A stretch of 64,000 bases of DNA from the NCBI GenBank assembly GCA_029204225.1, contig CM055109.1, forward strand, positions 18,769,283 to 18,833,282. Reading direction: 5' to 3'. A model generated the notes under the pieces. The model worked only from the letters and a program-made list of their open reading frames with translations, did no database searches and had not been told where the DNA came from. Positions 12,601 to 23,100 of the stretch are shown here, piece by piece. Every line of letters starts with the position of its first letter. The stretch's first letter is position 1. This DNA comes from Diphasiastrum complanatum. Its lineage: Eukaryota; Streptophyta; Lycopodiopsida; Lycopodiales; Lycopodiaceae. Position numbers and translations under genes: made by a program.

Positions 12601-15413
12601 TATTCCTTCTGATTTCAATCTATAGGAACTCTATTTCAACTTGCATGTTACATGCGTTGCAATCCCTTGCTTACCTTTCCATTGTGTTAATTCTTGGTCA
12701 AGGAGCTTGAGCTTTGGTGTTTGCTAATTTTCTCGATTCTTCATGTATGTAAATGATTTTTTTTGTGCATTTGTAGGATAAACTTGACACGTCAATTTTG
12801 AGACTTAGACTTGGACTCACCTTGCACTAGACACTCGTTTCATATTTATTCAATGCATGTACACATGCAGAAAGTATAAGGTACACTAGATCACAAACAT
12901 AGACAATTTTGAGAGATCTTTGTTAGAAACTTCATAAACTTTTGTAGAAGGTCCAATATACTTGACACTTGTGTGTTTTTTTGCTGTACTTGATCCGTTA
13001 AATCTATACTAGCCAAGTATATATCCGTACCACACCGTACAATGGTACTTTCAATAAGTAAAGAAGGCCCATAAGAAAAGATTTTTTCACATTCCTTGGC
13101 AATTTTTGGTCAAAACAGACACCTGCCAGCCAAATTTTGACTAGCATGGAGAGGGTAGAAGAGCTTAGTTCTTCTGTCATGTCCTGTGAAGGAAATTTAT
13201 GTCCTAGCTAAGGAGATTGCAAGATCCTCTTAAGAACAAGTGTAGAGTTGTGGTGGTATTCAAGGAGATGGATTCAGAGGATTCTGTTCCTCTCGCATGT
13301 ACCCTGATACTTCATTGTTGCTAATGGCATGGAAATACAGTTCTCTTGGTTTCTATACTTGGCTTTCTTCTCTACTGTCTTGCACTGAGAGCTTGCACAA
13401 GATTTTTTATGTAAGTGATTTTTGTGATTGTTTTTTCCTTGTCTTTTTATCTATCACGTTATTAGTTTTATGGCTTGGTCTAGGATGGAGAACATGTTTC
13501 AACTTTCATTTCGTCATTAAAATAGAAACATAGATCTTAGATTACCAGATTGTTAAGTTGGTTATACATTCAATTTTGGTAGAGTTGGATCTTTGATAGT
13601 GTGTAGCTAATAGTACTGAGGAAAGCATAAGTAGAATATATACAGGTATGTGTTTGTCTCTACATATTCATGTGGTCTTGTTGATGACACTTGAGGGGCG
13701 ATCCGTAATTATGTCTAGGAGATATGAACGGATTGAAGAATGATCATGATATATACTTATTGTTTGTGAGAAACAGGTTGTGTGTGTTTTGTGGCTAATT
13801 CATGTATTGGATCATTACAAAACTTTGTATAGCTATGCTTTTTTTGGGCATCTAAAGGATGAATGAGCTTGCCTTTAAATAAAAAACCAACTTATCTTGA
13901 CAAGATTGCCTCATGGTTTTAAGATTGACCACCACCTTTATTTACCATGACATACTTAGAAGTGGCTGGTGATCTTAAATGAAAAGCTTATTGACAATCT
14001 ATTTGTAAAACTAAAAAAACAGGTGTAAAGCATCTCTTTACTACTTTGGAATAAGAAACTTGTTAATTCTACTTGGTGGGGCTTGCAACGAGGCACCCTT
14101 TTTTCTTCCTCGATATGGTGTTACTTAGAATTTTCAAAGTTTGCTGTTGCATGAATCAAACAGTGTACACTGCATTTATGTCCTTTATGTTAACAGGAGG
14201 ACATAATAGGCTCAATTGTGGGGAATGCAAACTTTGAGGATATGCCAGATCTCATAGTCACAGAAGATGTCACTGGGGTGAATGCAGGTATTGGACCTCT
14301 GCTGTGCAACTTGTTGCCTCCTTGTGACACTATAGTTTTGTACTTGGTTCTTTCTTGTTCAAATGACAGCTATGAAGAGTTTAGTTGGCATTTTCTGGAG
14401 GGAGGCATTTATTCTCATTCGAGATAGGATGATGTTTCCTGTTCAACTATCATAACCTCTTTCGTATGCGAACTAAATTTGACTGTTTAATGAATGTTAG
14501 AATCTCATATTTTGCTGAAATGAGAACTCACTGATTCTTTTCTATTACCAGCAATCTCTATTTAGGCAGTTCTATGAGTGAAACCTTAGATTGTCCTCTT
14601 TCCAGCTTGCACACTGATTGTCTTCTAGGATTCTGTTAACAGGTTCTTATTAATCAAGTTGGTGATATTCGTTGCCAGGGATGTTTTTTGTCAAGAATTC
14701 GAAGTGGAGTGAGGTTTTTCTGGATATTTGGTGGAATCAAACTTCTTTTATTAGGCCTTTTGGTCATTTCAAGAGTGGCGACAATGATGCTTTAAAGTTT
14801 TTGCTGAAAAATATGGCCCCAAAAGAGAAAGAGAAGCATGTGAGGATTCCTCATATGCAATGTGTTTTTAATTCAAATCTGTGGCGGCCTTCATTCAGAA
14901 GCAGCCATCGTCTGGTGACCTTGACAAGAACTGTGTGGCAAGGTGTTGTAGATACCTTCATATTATTTCTCTTAAAATATCAAATGCGGTCTATGGGAAT
15001 CTTAAATATTTGCATGTAACACACGAACTTACCTTCTCTTAGCATTTTTCAATCACCTCCTGGATTTTGCTGCTCTTTGATAATTTTTCACATTCAAGTG
15101 ACACCGATCCTGCTCTTGCTTGCTCTCTTTAGGCACTTGCTAAAAGCCAAGATTAGAAGTTATAGACATATAGCTTTCAGGGTTAAATGCTTAGCTACAT
15201 TGTTTTGCAAAATTGTAACACGTTCACAAACTTGGTGCAGGAGTCTACTCCAAAGGCGACTTCATGGTACATCTTGCTGGATTGAATGACAAGAAAAAGT
15301 GGATTCAGAAGATCCTTCAAGACATTCAAGATGAAGAGAGGGCACATCGAATTGCGGAGAAAAAAAATTCTACAGAAAGTCCTGAAACAGATAGCCAGGG
15401 AAGCAATAATTAG
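3679..15413 (+). CDS. GT34 family glycosyltransferase (GMA12/MNN10-like), five exons
   Basis: The exons are 3679-4236, 4570-4602, 14197-14287, 14679-14942 and 15241-15413. All introns are GT-AG and the frame stays open, giving 372 residues. The protein is a type II membrane enzyme: a cytosolic tail of about 60 residues, one membrane anchor at about 64-86, then a lumenal domain. Visible GT34 landmarks in order are ITCSD (114-118), HGYDF (146-150), SWSKILAVRK (164-173), the DxD metal/nucleotide-sugar motif DAD (185-187), TEDVTGVNAG, WWNQTSF, SGDNDAL, NSNLWRP and a late HLAG. GT34 enzymes transfer galactose, mannose or xylose from a nucleotide sugar to polysaccharides or glycans in the Golgi. 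The ITCSD/FWTDAD type differs from seed-plant xyloglucan xylosyltransferases, so the substrate is unknown. The ATG at 3679 is the first in frame before the anchor and sits in good context (GGAATGGC). No disabling mutation was found. Confidence 0.9.
5230..5570 (-). pseudogene. Ty3/gypsy integrase fragment
   Basis: The - strand reads GLPSDVVSNRDGR at about 5466-5419. After a frame change it reads FDHPKYDGRIKRTI, a stop, then MENKLRAYVIKNQSQW and LASLLYNRS down to about 5230. These match the gypsy integrase core (the SDRD motif, then HPQTDGQTERTIQTLEDMLR and YNNS). At least one frameshift and one in-frame stop are present. Fragments above 5570 may continue the integrase, but I cannot assign them. 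Confidence 0.7.
9270..9740 (+). repeat. degenerate short repeats (GTGATCaggtc-like)
   Basis: Variants of AGTGATCAGGTC / TAGCGATCAGGT / CAGTGATCCAAC recur about every 30-80 bp, interleaved with CAGTGAACagg and GTAGGTCtgtcag. The order is irregular, so this is a decayed cluster rather than a clean tandem array. It lies 400-850 bp upstream of the copia primer-binding site at 10121 and could be part of that element's LTR. Confidence 0.4.
10121..11800 (+). mobile_element. Ty1/copia remnant inside intron 2 (PBS, gag, protease, pre-integrase)
   Basis: TGGTATCAGAGTAGG at 10121-10135 is an initiator-tRNA-Met primer-binding site directly after a CA-ending LTR-like sequence (TTCATCA). Gag-like peptides follow: WKLKMYNILMDRECCDIF near 10475, then SIAEHILKINDLQDNLLQLE. 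After that come a zinc-knuckle-like GHSAFEC at about 11169-11186 and a degenerate protease (YDVSKNMTPH, where the family has DSGASKHMTP) near 11340. A GAG-pre-integrase segment follows (WHERYGHLSYQSL, then EFCEACALGKQ) at about 11640-11775. Many stops and shifts are present. The element ends before the integrase catalytic core. It shares the strand of its host gene. Confidence 0.75.
12476..12575 (+). repeat. short tandem repeat of GCATGTCACTGTATGATCTT-like units
   Basis: About five imperfect 15-27 bp units built on TGCATGTCAcTGTATGATcTT follow one another inside intron 2. They carry several TGCATG (RY-type) hexamers. Confidence 0.6.
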
Positions 15414-16687
15414 GATTCATAATTCGTGTTGGGCCTGTCTCAACCATCAGCTCTATTCTTTAATTCCATGCTGAAAAGCATGGAGTTGCGCGATCCGTCA
15501 TAATATGATCTTGTATATACTTTTTGTAACATGATGCAACTGCCACATCTCGTGATACACTTTAGATTGTTTCGAGAAGCAGCAGCTTTGTACAAGGTAC
15601 GTACTTATTATGATGCCTTTTAGTTGAGAATTTTCGGATAACCAAATTGTTTGCTGGAACTTATCTGGAGTCATTTACCGGCTTTCTGATGTTCACAGGT
15701 ATTTCTTGAACATGGTGTGCTGGTGTGCTACCAGAAGTTGAATCGAATACATGATTATGGTGGGGTGTTTGCAATATTCTTTATTTGGAGAGGGGGAGGG
15801 GGAGGGAGGGGTGGGTTTGTTTGGCAGTGGTTCTTTCATTTAATTGCTAGACAATGAGAACCTGCTTTGCCATTGGGCATGGTTTTGGCCATTAAGTGTG
15901 GAAATGACGTGAGCAAATGATTTCGGCAAACAAATTTCTTCTATAAAAGATTCAGAGCCAAAAGAAAGAATGTTGATACATTTTATATTGGATGGAGGAT
16001 GAAGGTGAGTGTAATCCAGCTCCTTCCAAGTGGGATGCGACATGATGATAGAACAAAGCAGATGAATGATTCACCAAGATTATTCGAAGGTCATTCATGC
16101 CATTTCAGGAACTGATGAAAAATATTTGTGAGTTTTTTGGATGTCAAATGTCATTTAATTGCTGTTGGTTCCATACCCCAAGGAGAGTGTTTATGTAAAG
16201 TAATTTTGGAGATGTTTGTTTTCTAGGAGCATGCTTACATCTTTGCAGGCCGTGAAGAGCAATCCACGTCTTTCAATGGCAACCTTCTGTGGTGTGAATG
16301 ATATAAAAAGTGATGTTAGCATCACATTAGATGTTTCGTTTATATTATCCTTTTGTTGTACTCCTCGCTCCGTGAAGTTGGCATCTTCTCAAAAAGATCA
16401 ATTTTACTGACACTAGTTTTGGATGGCATTGAAATTGACATGTAAAACAGGTTTTCTATGACAAAGCTTATTATTGAACTCATCTCCTCCATTTCATTTG
16501 ATATCAGTTCATGGACTCATAGTTATGTAATTTTTGATAAAGATTTGAATCTTGCTTTTGTACTATGGATTGATTTATAGTGAAGAGAGTTATTTCAAAA
16601 GCAAAACAAATATGCTACAAATACTGCAATAATATGAATGGAATGTGGTATTGATACAATCGTGCTGAGAAAATGACAGGAATTGAT

Positions 16688-16690
<3 letters not shown>
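15414..16690 (+). other. 3' UTR and downstream of the GT34 gene
   Basis: No further coding exon is seen after the stop at 15413. The sequence is T-rich and plant 3' UTR-like. A G-run cluster lies at 15787-15815 and is listed separately. The poly(A) site cannot be fixed from sequence alone. Confidence 0.4.
15787..15815 (+). other. G-quadruplex-capable G-run cluster
   Basis: Within 29 bases on the + strand there are G runs of 5, 5, 3, 4 and 3 separated by single A or T bases. This meets the usual G3+N1-7 quadruplex pattern. It lies 374 bp after the GT34 stop codon on the sense strand, so it may be in the 3' UTR. Confidence 0.6.

Positions 16691-16750
<60 letters not shown>
16691..16750. repeat. 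(GA)30 microsatellite
   Basis: An uninterrupted 60-bp GA run. Confidence 0.97.
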
Positions 16751-16752
<2 letters not shown>

Positions 16753-17389
16753 CTTCAAAGACTAATGAGTTCTTCGATGTCTTATTGTAGTAGTATGCCA
16801 TAGTTGTCGATGTTTCTTAGTAGTAGTACAATAATGTCATTGAACCATACATTAGGGATAGACAATGGAGAGTGAATATTTGTAAACTTTATCTGTTGTA
16901 ACCAAGAGCAGCAATAGTGACAGTAATAATGCAGTAACATATGAATTATATCTTTTGTATTAGAGAAACAATAAAGACGTATAGTATTGCCAAAAATAGG
17001 AGCAAGCTTTATATTTGTAGGCAAAGCACCAACTAGAATATTTCCATTGAAAAGACTTAAATCTTCCAATGGGTATGTACTGAAGCCTTGTAGAAAGTTT
17101 TATGTATTCACCATATCATTCATCCTCTGATGAGAGTGGTAAAGCTACTTTGAAGATATCCTCCACTAAAGATACTTTGAAGCCGTATCTCCATTTGCAT
17201 TCACCACACAAGCGACATAAGTCTTTATATGCTTCATAATTTTCAATTGAGGATTGCTTTATATGTTAGCACAAGTTGACTTGAGGTGGGAAGCAAGTGT
17301 ACCTTATGACGTATAGAAAAGAGAGCACAAATCCACGTTGAACAATGATGTTTTTTTGACTTACCAAGTATTTTGAATTTTGAATATTC

Positions 17390-18135
17390 TTAAAAACCAA
17401 ATGTCGTTTGTTTTGACTTCATGATGTCCCATAAGTTAGAGAAAGTATAGGTATTATTTTGCATGAATATTGGCCAAATGTGATATAAGTGCAAGCCATC
17501 CATAAGTTTTTTGTAGGATAATGAGTGAAAAGTATTGGATAAATTTGGAAGATGATGTTGGTCTATCTTATTCAATAAGTTTGCATAATGTATGACTGAT
17601 CTAGAGTTAATATAGAGAGAGAATTCTCCTAGTAAACTCTTCATAGCTCTTAATTGAAAGTAGGATCTCTGGTCCACCCAACTATTGTTGAATGCATACA
17701 TTCCAAGAGACCAGGTGAAGTTTATCATGCCACAAGATGTTAGCAAAGAATGAGTTGAACTAAGTATATTCTATTTACTTCTAGTCCAACAAGAAGATTG
17801 ATACCCTAGCATGGGGAGACACTATATGCTTGAGAATTAGAGTTCTGGAGGAGTAACTTTCCAAGTTATTTATAGCACCAGTCACTTCACGATAGTTTTG
17901 AATGGTAGATTGAAAATGTTGAGATTACAATCGGAATGAAAGTTTTCATAATCATAGAAATGAAAATAGATGGCCAAGTCTAGTTATTAAAATCGTGGCC
18001 ATCGACATTTTTTACATTGTTGTAATAATCTCAATGGTTGCAATTGCATACAATATAGGGGTTAACAAACGTCCTTGCCGAAGTCCTCTTTCAATATGGG
18101 TTGAAGGTGATGGATATCCATTTTACTATTTTTGA
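17390..18135 (-). pseudogene. LINE (L1-like) reverse transcriptase remnant, heavily decayed
   Basis: The - strand reads VNGYPSPSTHIERGLRQG followed by LLTPILYAIAT at about 18125-18040. This is the LINE reverse-transcriptase motif B region (family form: NG-PSP-IERGVRQGCPLSPLLF). Further 3', near 17735-17680, it reads ILWHDKLHLVSWECM, resembling the post-RT segment of plant L1 elements. The expected ADD box between them is not legible and many stops are present. The assignment rests on these two blocks only. Confidence 0.5.
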
Positions 18136-19124
18136 AGAGCAAAAAAAACGAGCAATTTTTTGTCGTCATGGGTGGAATATTTTTGTTCAAAAAGTTGTCG
18201 AATGTGTCTCACACACAATGATGCTATTTGGGGGGTGAAATATTGCACCTAAACTCACTTGATTAGCATTACTCTTGACATCTTGAGGAACAATGTGGCA
18301 GGATAGCACCATGTGCAAAAATTAAGGTATCATCACCCAGCTATCGTAAGAACTTGGCAAGCTTGTAAGCAGTTGCATCACTGTGTTCATCATAAGGACT
18401 TACCAACTTTTATGAGTTTTGTGCAAGGGTAGGGTGAGTTGGACATTGGGTGTTACAAGATCAACTTTGATAAGTTTAATAGCTTGGGACAAGGGTTCAT
18501 GGAGTTTTTTGCAAGACTTGTGGTAAGGAGTAGGAACAACAAAGGATCCATGAATAAGACAAAGAGAATGGTTGATATCACAAAAGTGGTGGGATATATG
18601 AGAGTGACTAGAGAATAGAACCATATTTTAGAAGTAAAGCTTTAATTGCATGTTGAACATCCATACAAATGATTGTAGAGGGAGAAGACTTAGTTGAGAC
18701 GAGGAATATAATGCCAAAGGGTGAATTGAAGTGAGGAAAATGGCATGGAGTTGTTGGATTGGAATTTTTCAAAGAAAAAGGTGATTTCTATAAAATTAGT
18801 TGGCAATCTAGTTACACAATGAACCATTATGTGAAATGTTTTCTTGTTGCTTCATTCAATTAAGGGGAGAGTGTCAAATACAATCAGTCACTGAATGCCT
18901 GTGGTTGGGTGGATTTTTGCTCTTATTTTGCTTCCACATTACTTTTTCACTTAAGGTATAAGTAATGACATCTGAGGTTATGATCCTACCATAGGTGCTT
19001 CTTGGGTCCTACTGATCCCTAAATGCCATTCTTAGCCACGAACCCCTTCTCGATCAAAAACCCCCAATATTGTTATTTACTTTCTTACTTTATCCCTTGA
19101 ACTTTCTCTCTGAAAGCGCTTCTT
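18136..19124. other. spacer, nothing certain
   Basis: A - strand stretch near 18380-18350 reads LLTSLPSSYDSW, reminiscent of copia gag, and the region may be a mixture of decayed elements. Nothing else was recognised. Confidence 0.3.
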
Positions 19125-20051
19125 TTACCAATGTTGAGAGGTTAATCCCGTTTGCGAGTTGTACTCTTGATTATATGCTTGTCGTGTGGTAGTGGCGATG
19201 GTGGTGATGGTTAGAATGACAATTGGACGAATAGGAGATGAGGTGAGTGGAAGGGTGACGGTAATGGAGGGTGACATGGCGATGGCTAGAGTCGTGATGG
19301 GCGAATATGTGGATGCTGCAAGAGTGGATGAGATGGGGGAAGTGGCAGCTAGAAAGGGGAAGAGTGGGAAGGGCCGGTGCATGTGGGAGTTGTGTGCGCG
19401 TGGATGGGAGATGGGGTAGGGGATGTAGTGAAGATTCGGTGATTGCTGGCCACCAGTTGCAATCGTGTCTTTGGGAGGTGGTTGGGATGGGCTACCTGCT
19501 TGGGTGGTGTGGGAAGGTGTCTGAAGACCTAGATTTTCTAGATGGGCAATGGCAAAGGGCAGTAAGTAGATTCCCGCAAGTGATCCAGGAAGGGCGTTTG
19601 AAAGCGGTTTGTAGCTCCTTAACCAGAACCGAAGCCCAATCATAGATGGTGTTCAAGCCATCCATCATGGTTGTCACATGACCACGATGAGCTTGGATAC
19701 GCGGGAGCGGGTGATGGAAACTCACGAGGATGGTGGCTGATAGAAAGTCTATCGCCTCTCGGAAATTGGATTTTTGATCAGAGAAATCAGATATCCATCG
19801 TTGGTTTTAGTCTTGATGTCACCTGATCCGGGAGGAAAAAAGGCGGATATTTTGTATCTGGCAAGGGCTCAGGTTAGCAGTAGGTGGGTGGTATGGGGAA
19901 GGTTAAGCGCCAAGGAAATTAGTGCAAAATCAAGGGGGATGGTATAGTCTTGTCCTTTATGGGTTACAAAAAAGTGGTCGGTATCAAAAGTGGCAAAGGC
20001 CTTTTGGACTACAAAAAGGTCTTGGATGAGGGGCACTTGCATGCGGGTCAT
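19125..20051 (-). pseudogene. unrecognised coding remnant, Pro/Ser/Thr-rich C-terminal part
   Basis: The - strand carries three open segments in sequence: 20051-19869 (with TFDTDHFFVTHKGQDYTIPL), 19725-19492 and 19643-19125. The last ends in a long Pro/Ser/Thr-rich tail. Together they look like one former protein of more than 250 residues broken by stops and shifts. I do not recognise the family. The layout recalls the accessory frames of plant transposons, but this is a guess. The + strand frames over the same DNA are valine/methionine-rich shadows. Confidence 0.35.
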
Positions 20052-20421
20052 TTTAAGATCTAAGACCTATCTATCTACTAGGGATCGAGTCATTTTAAGA
20101 CCTACTTGGAACTTAATATATCTAACTTGATCCTAATTAACTACCTAACCATTCTACCTAACTAAGGCTATCGGCTAACTACCTAGGTAGATCTATCTAA
20201 CCTAAGACTTACCCTAACAAGATTACTTTAACTTAGCCTAATTATCTTATCCCAACTATCGTCTATGCTAGAACTACTGGGTCACCTAAGATCAAACTTC
20301 TCGTTTCTAGTCCTAAATTATCCTCAACGACTAATAATTCTATGCTAGCATCTATCCTAATCTACAACTACCTTCTGTTCCTAACAAAATGAACTAATCT
20401 ATCTCTATCCAACCTATCTAA

Positions 20422-20425
<4 letters not shown>

Positions 20426-20494
<69 letters not shown>
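20426..20494. repeat. (GA)n microsatellite
   Basis: An uninterrupted 69-bp GA run. Confidence 0.97.
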
Positions 20495-20497
<3 letters not shown>

Positions 20498-21264
20498 TGA
20501 AACCGGTAGAGTCTTGTTAGAAAAGATGGAAGATACAAATACAAAGGAAATGGCTCTCTTTTGTAGATTTGTAGGGTGAGCCTCCTTCACTCTGATTGGC
20601 CACACTTCAATGGCAAGGATTCTAATCCAAGTCCTTCAAAATAATACAAATCTAATCTAATGGTTCTAAGAAAGCGCAAAGCAAGTCACATGAATCATGT
20701 GAGTCTTACTTTGACCAAATTAGATTCCTTATTTGCAACTTGAGAGTTTGTGACCTTAAGCCTTTACATTATTTATTTACACCTAGGGCCCAAGTCTCTA
20801 TGGAACAACTTAAAACAACTAGCAATGTGCTCATTGGGTTGGGCTTACACACGCAGGAAGCCAGTGCCCTCGCACTTATTATTCTAAATGTAATATGGTG
20901 GGGCCCATTGGTATGGCTTGGCTAACAGTAGTTTTAGTGGCTGGACCCACTCATATATTTATGTGCAGAAAATACCCACAACACATACCTGCCTTAGTGC
21001 AAGAATCTCCAATGTAGATTCATATGGATAGCCAATAGGTCATCTTCCATGGCCAGATCGCATTAGTGGTAGTAGAGATTCCTCTTTGAATTGGGCCTTC
21101 AAGCATTGAGTTTAATCTCCAACGGCCAATGCTCTCTTCCTAAATGTGTTGCCCTCTCTACAGGCCTCTAAAGGTTGCTAAATCCCGACCTCTGATCAGA
21201 AGCGCTTTCCTCCCACAAGCATCTCCTCTTCTCCCTCAATCATGTGCTCTCCATAGCCCCGAGC

Positions 21265-21266
<2 letters not shown>
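20495..21266. other. spacer between two microsatellites, no gene
   Basis: No coding frame or element was recognised. The flanking GA run (20426-20494) and CT run (21267-21327) are in opposite orientation about 770 bp apart, so they could pair as an inverted repeat in single-stranded DNA or RNA. Confidence 0.5.

Positions 21267-21327
<61 letters not shown>
21267..21327. repeat. (CT)n microsatellite
   Basis: An uninterrupted 61-bp CT run, opposite in orientation to the GA run at 20426-20494. Confidence 0.97.
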
Positions 21328-21329
<2 letters not shown>

Positions 21330-23100
21330 GAATGGTACCCAATGTCATTTTATTCCTTTTGGTTTTTAGTACTTTACAAGCCATGTGACCCTTTATGGCT
21401 TTTGGTGGAGGATTTTTAAACCATCAAATGCATTTAATGCCATCTCAACGGTCAAGATCATCAACATCCTATCCTACGGACATGATCAGTTGCTTCTTCT
21501 ACACTTCATCAGATTGGTATCACCTATATGAAGAGGGCATAGTGCTCCTACCTTCCCCACGCCCTCTCTCTTTTCTTCTCCTTCCTCTGGCAAAGCAAAT
21601 CTTGTAGTATTGGCGCCTACATTTCAACAATTGAAGAGCTACCTCTAGATAACATTGGTAAGTTGCCTTCCTACCTATCTACTCGTGCTATGGATACATT
21701 GATATCAGAGGTAATGATAGTATTGATAGCACTATATTGCATCGTTGATAATACATTATGATTTACGTATGTATGCTTGAAGAAAATGTGCCTACCATAG
21801 CATTGCTGCTAGCAAGAATACTTGCTTCAAATACTCTGATTTAAGGAAACTATCGCTATCATTGAAGCATGAATAAATGAGAGCTGCATATAGCATGTTA
21901 TCGCTGTAGGGAACTCCACTTATATGGCTTAGACACCATCGCGATCTGTATCCATCACTGAGCAGTTATAAAGTTGCATGGCAACGCTGCCAGCACTGAT
22001 AATCGCATGCATGAATCGCTGATAACCATTGATAATCGTTGATAATCACATTTGTTTATGATAATGAGAGTAGCTCGCTACCATATCAACGAGACAGCCT
22101 CTCACTTATCTGATTTTTGTATATAGTATCTCTTTGTAAGCACCATCTCTACATTCCAGCGATGGAATGCAAAAAGTTTTGTGGTAGAGATGGTCTAAAC
22201 CAAAAGCCATATGATGTGTCTATGTCTCTGATCATTAAAGAGCTCTTTACAGAAGTAGGAGTGTTAATAATACTTATCATTATCTCTGTTTCTAACAGTG
22301 TAGCAGCATAAGTAGCATGAAGTTTATAATCATACTGTTCAAATTCCAGCAACAGCAAGGATAAGGTACGTATAGCACTCTTAATATCTCTGTTCCATGC
22401 TATACAAGAACTACGTTCTGCTACGTAACGGTAATTCCATTCGGATAACACACCATACTAATAATGTTAGATTTCTTATGCTCAGTCTTAAACAAATCAT
22501 TCAAGTAATGAGCAACCTGAAAATTGAAGGCCGACTACATATTTTGGGCCTTCACATTTTTCCCCTTTGAGATTTTTTCTGCCTTAAACGTTTTTTAAGG
22601 CACCTTCGTCTTTTTCACCTTCTTCGCACCTTCGCACAAAATGCGACACAGTGGCCAGAATGACTTAGAATCCATTTCAGACCCACCTTCAACTTTTTCA
22701 CATTTTCCCTGCCTTCGCTCTAGAGGCACCTTCGGAATTTACATGCCTTCAGTCTAATTGCAACTTCGGGTTTTTCGGGTTTTTGCTACATTGGCAGACC
22801 GACGTCGCCAACTTATCATCAATCCTAAAACAGCTGGACAAACAAATATCATAAGGGCGGTTACCAACCTTTGTACATATACAAAACTGGAGTAAATGGC
22901 AGTTAAGGCTTATAAGATATTTTTCTCTTGACACTTGTAAATATATATATACTAGCTAAATCAAGCTATGTAAGTGTTCTTTTTCAATCAGAATTATTTG
23001 TAGCCAGCGTTATCAGGCTTGTTAAAATTTGCAAAAGCTAACTTGGTTGAATCTTGTAAATACCATAATGACTTGTACCTATCATCATTAGACATGTGTG
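21328..23100. other. spacer with local motif clusters, no gene
   Basis: No gene was recognised. Around 21990-22050 the motif GATAATCG/GATAATCA is repeated. Between about 22540 and 22770 the motif CACCTTCG/GCCTTCG and close variants recur about eight times. A - strand open stretch at 22451-22149 has no recognisable family. Confidence 0.4.

Larger units (their letters stand above)
4603..14196 (+). other. 9.6-kb intron 2 of the GT34 gene, with transposon remnants
   Basis: The intron begins TTG|GTACGT at 4603 and ends TTAACAG|GAG at 14196. It is 9594 bp long, against 207-677 bp for fully bounded introns elsewhere in the window. It contains a - strand gypsy integrase remnant (5230-5570), a + strand copia remnant (10121-11800), degenerate repeats (about 9270-9740 and 12476-12575) and a short CT tract near 9937. 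Between 5640 and 9260, and between 11800 and 14196, I recognise nothing beyond weak unassigned frames. The exons on both sides join in phase into a conserved protein, so the intron is inferred to be spliced. Confidence 0.85.

Noticed and set aside
21144-21419. Open frames running through CT/GA microsatellites (Leu-Ser or Arg-Glu repeats)
   Set aside because: Dinucleotide runs are open in every frame; there is no coding support.
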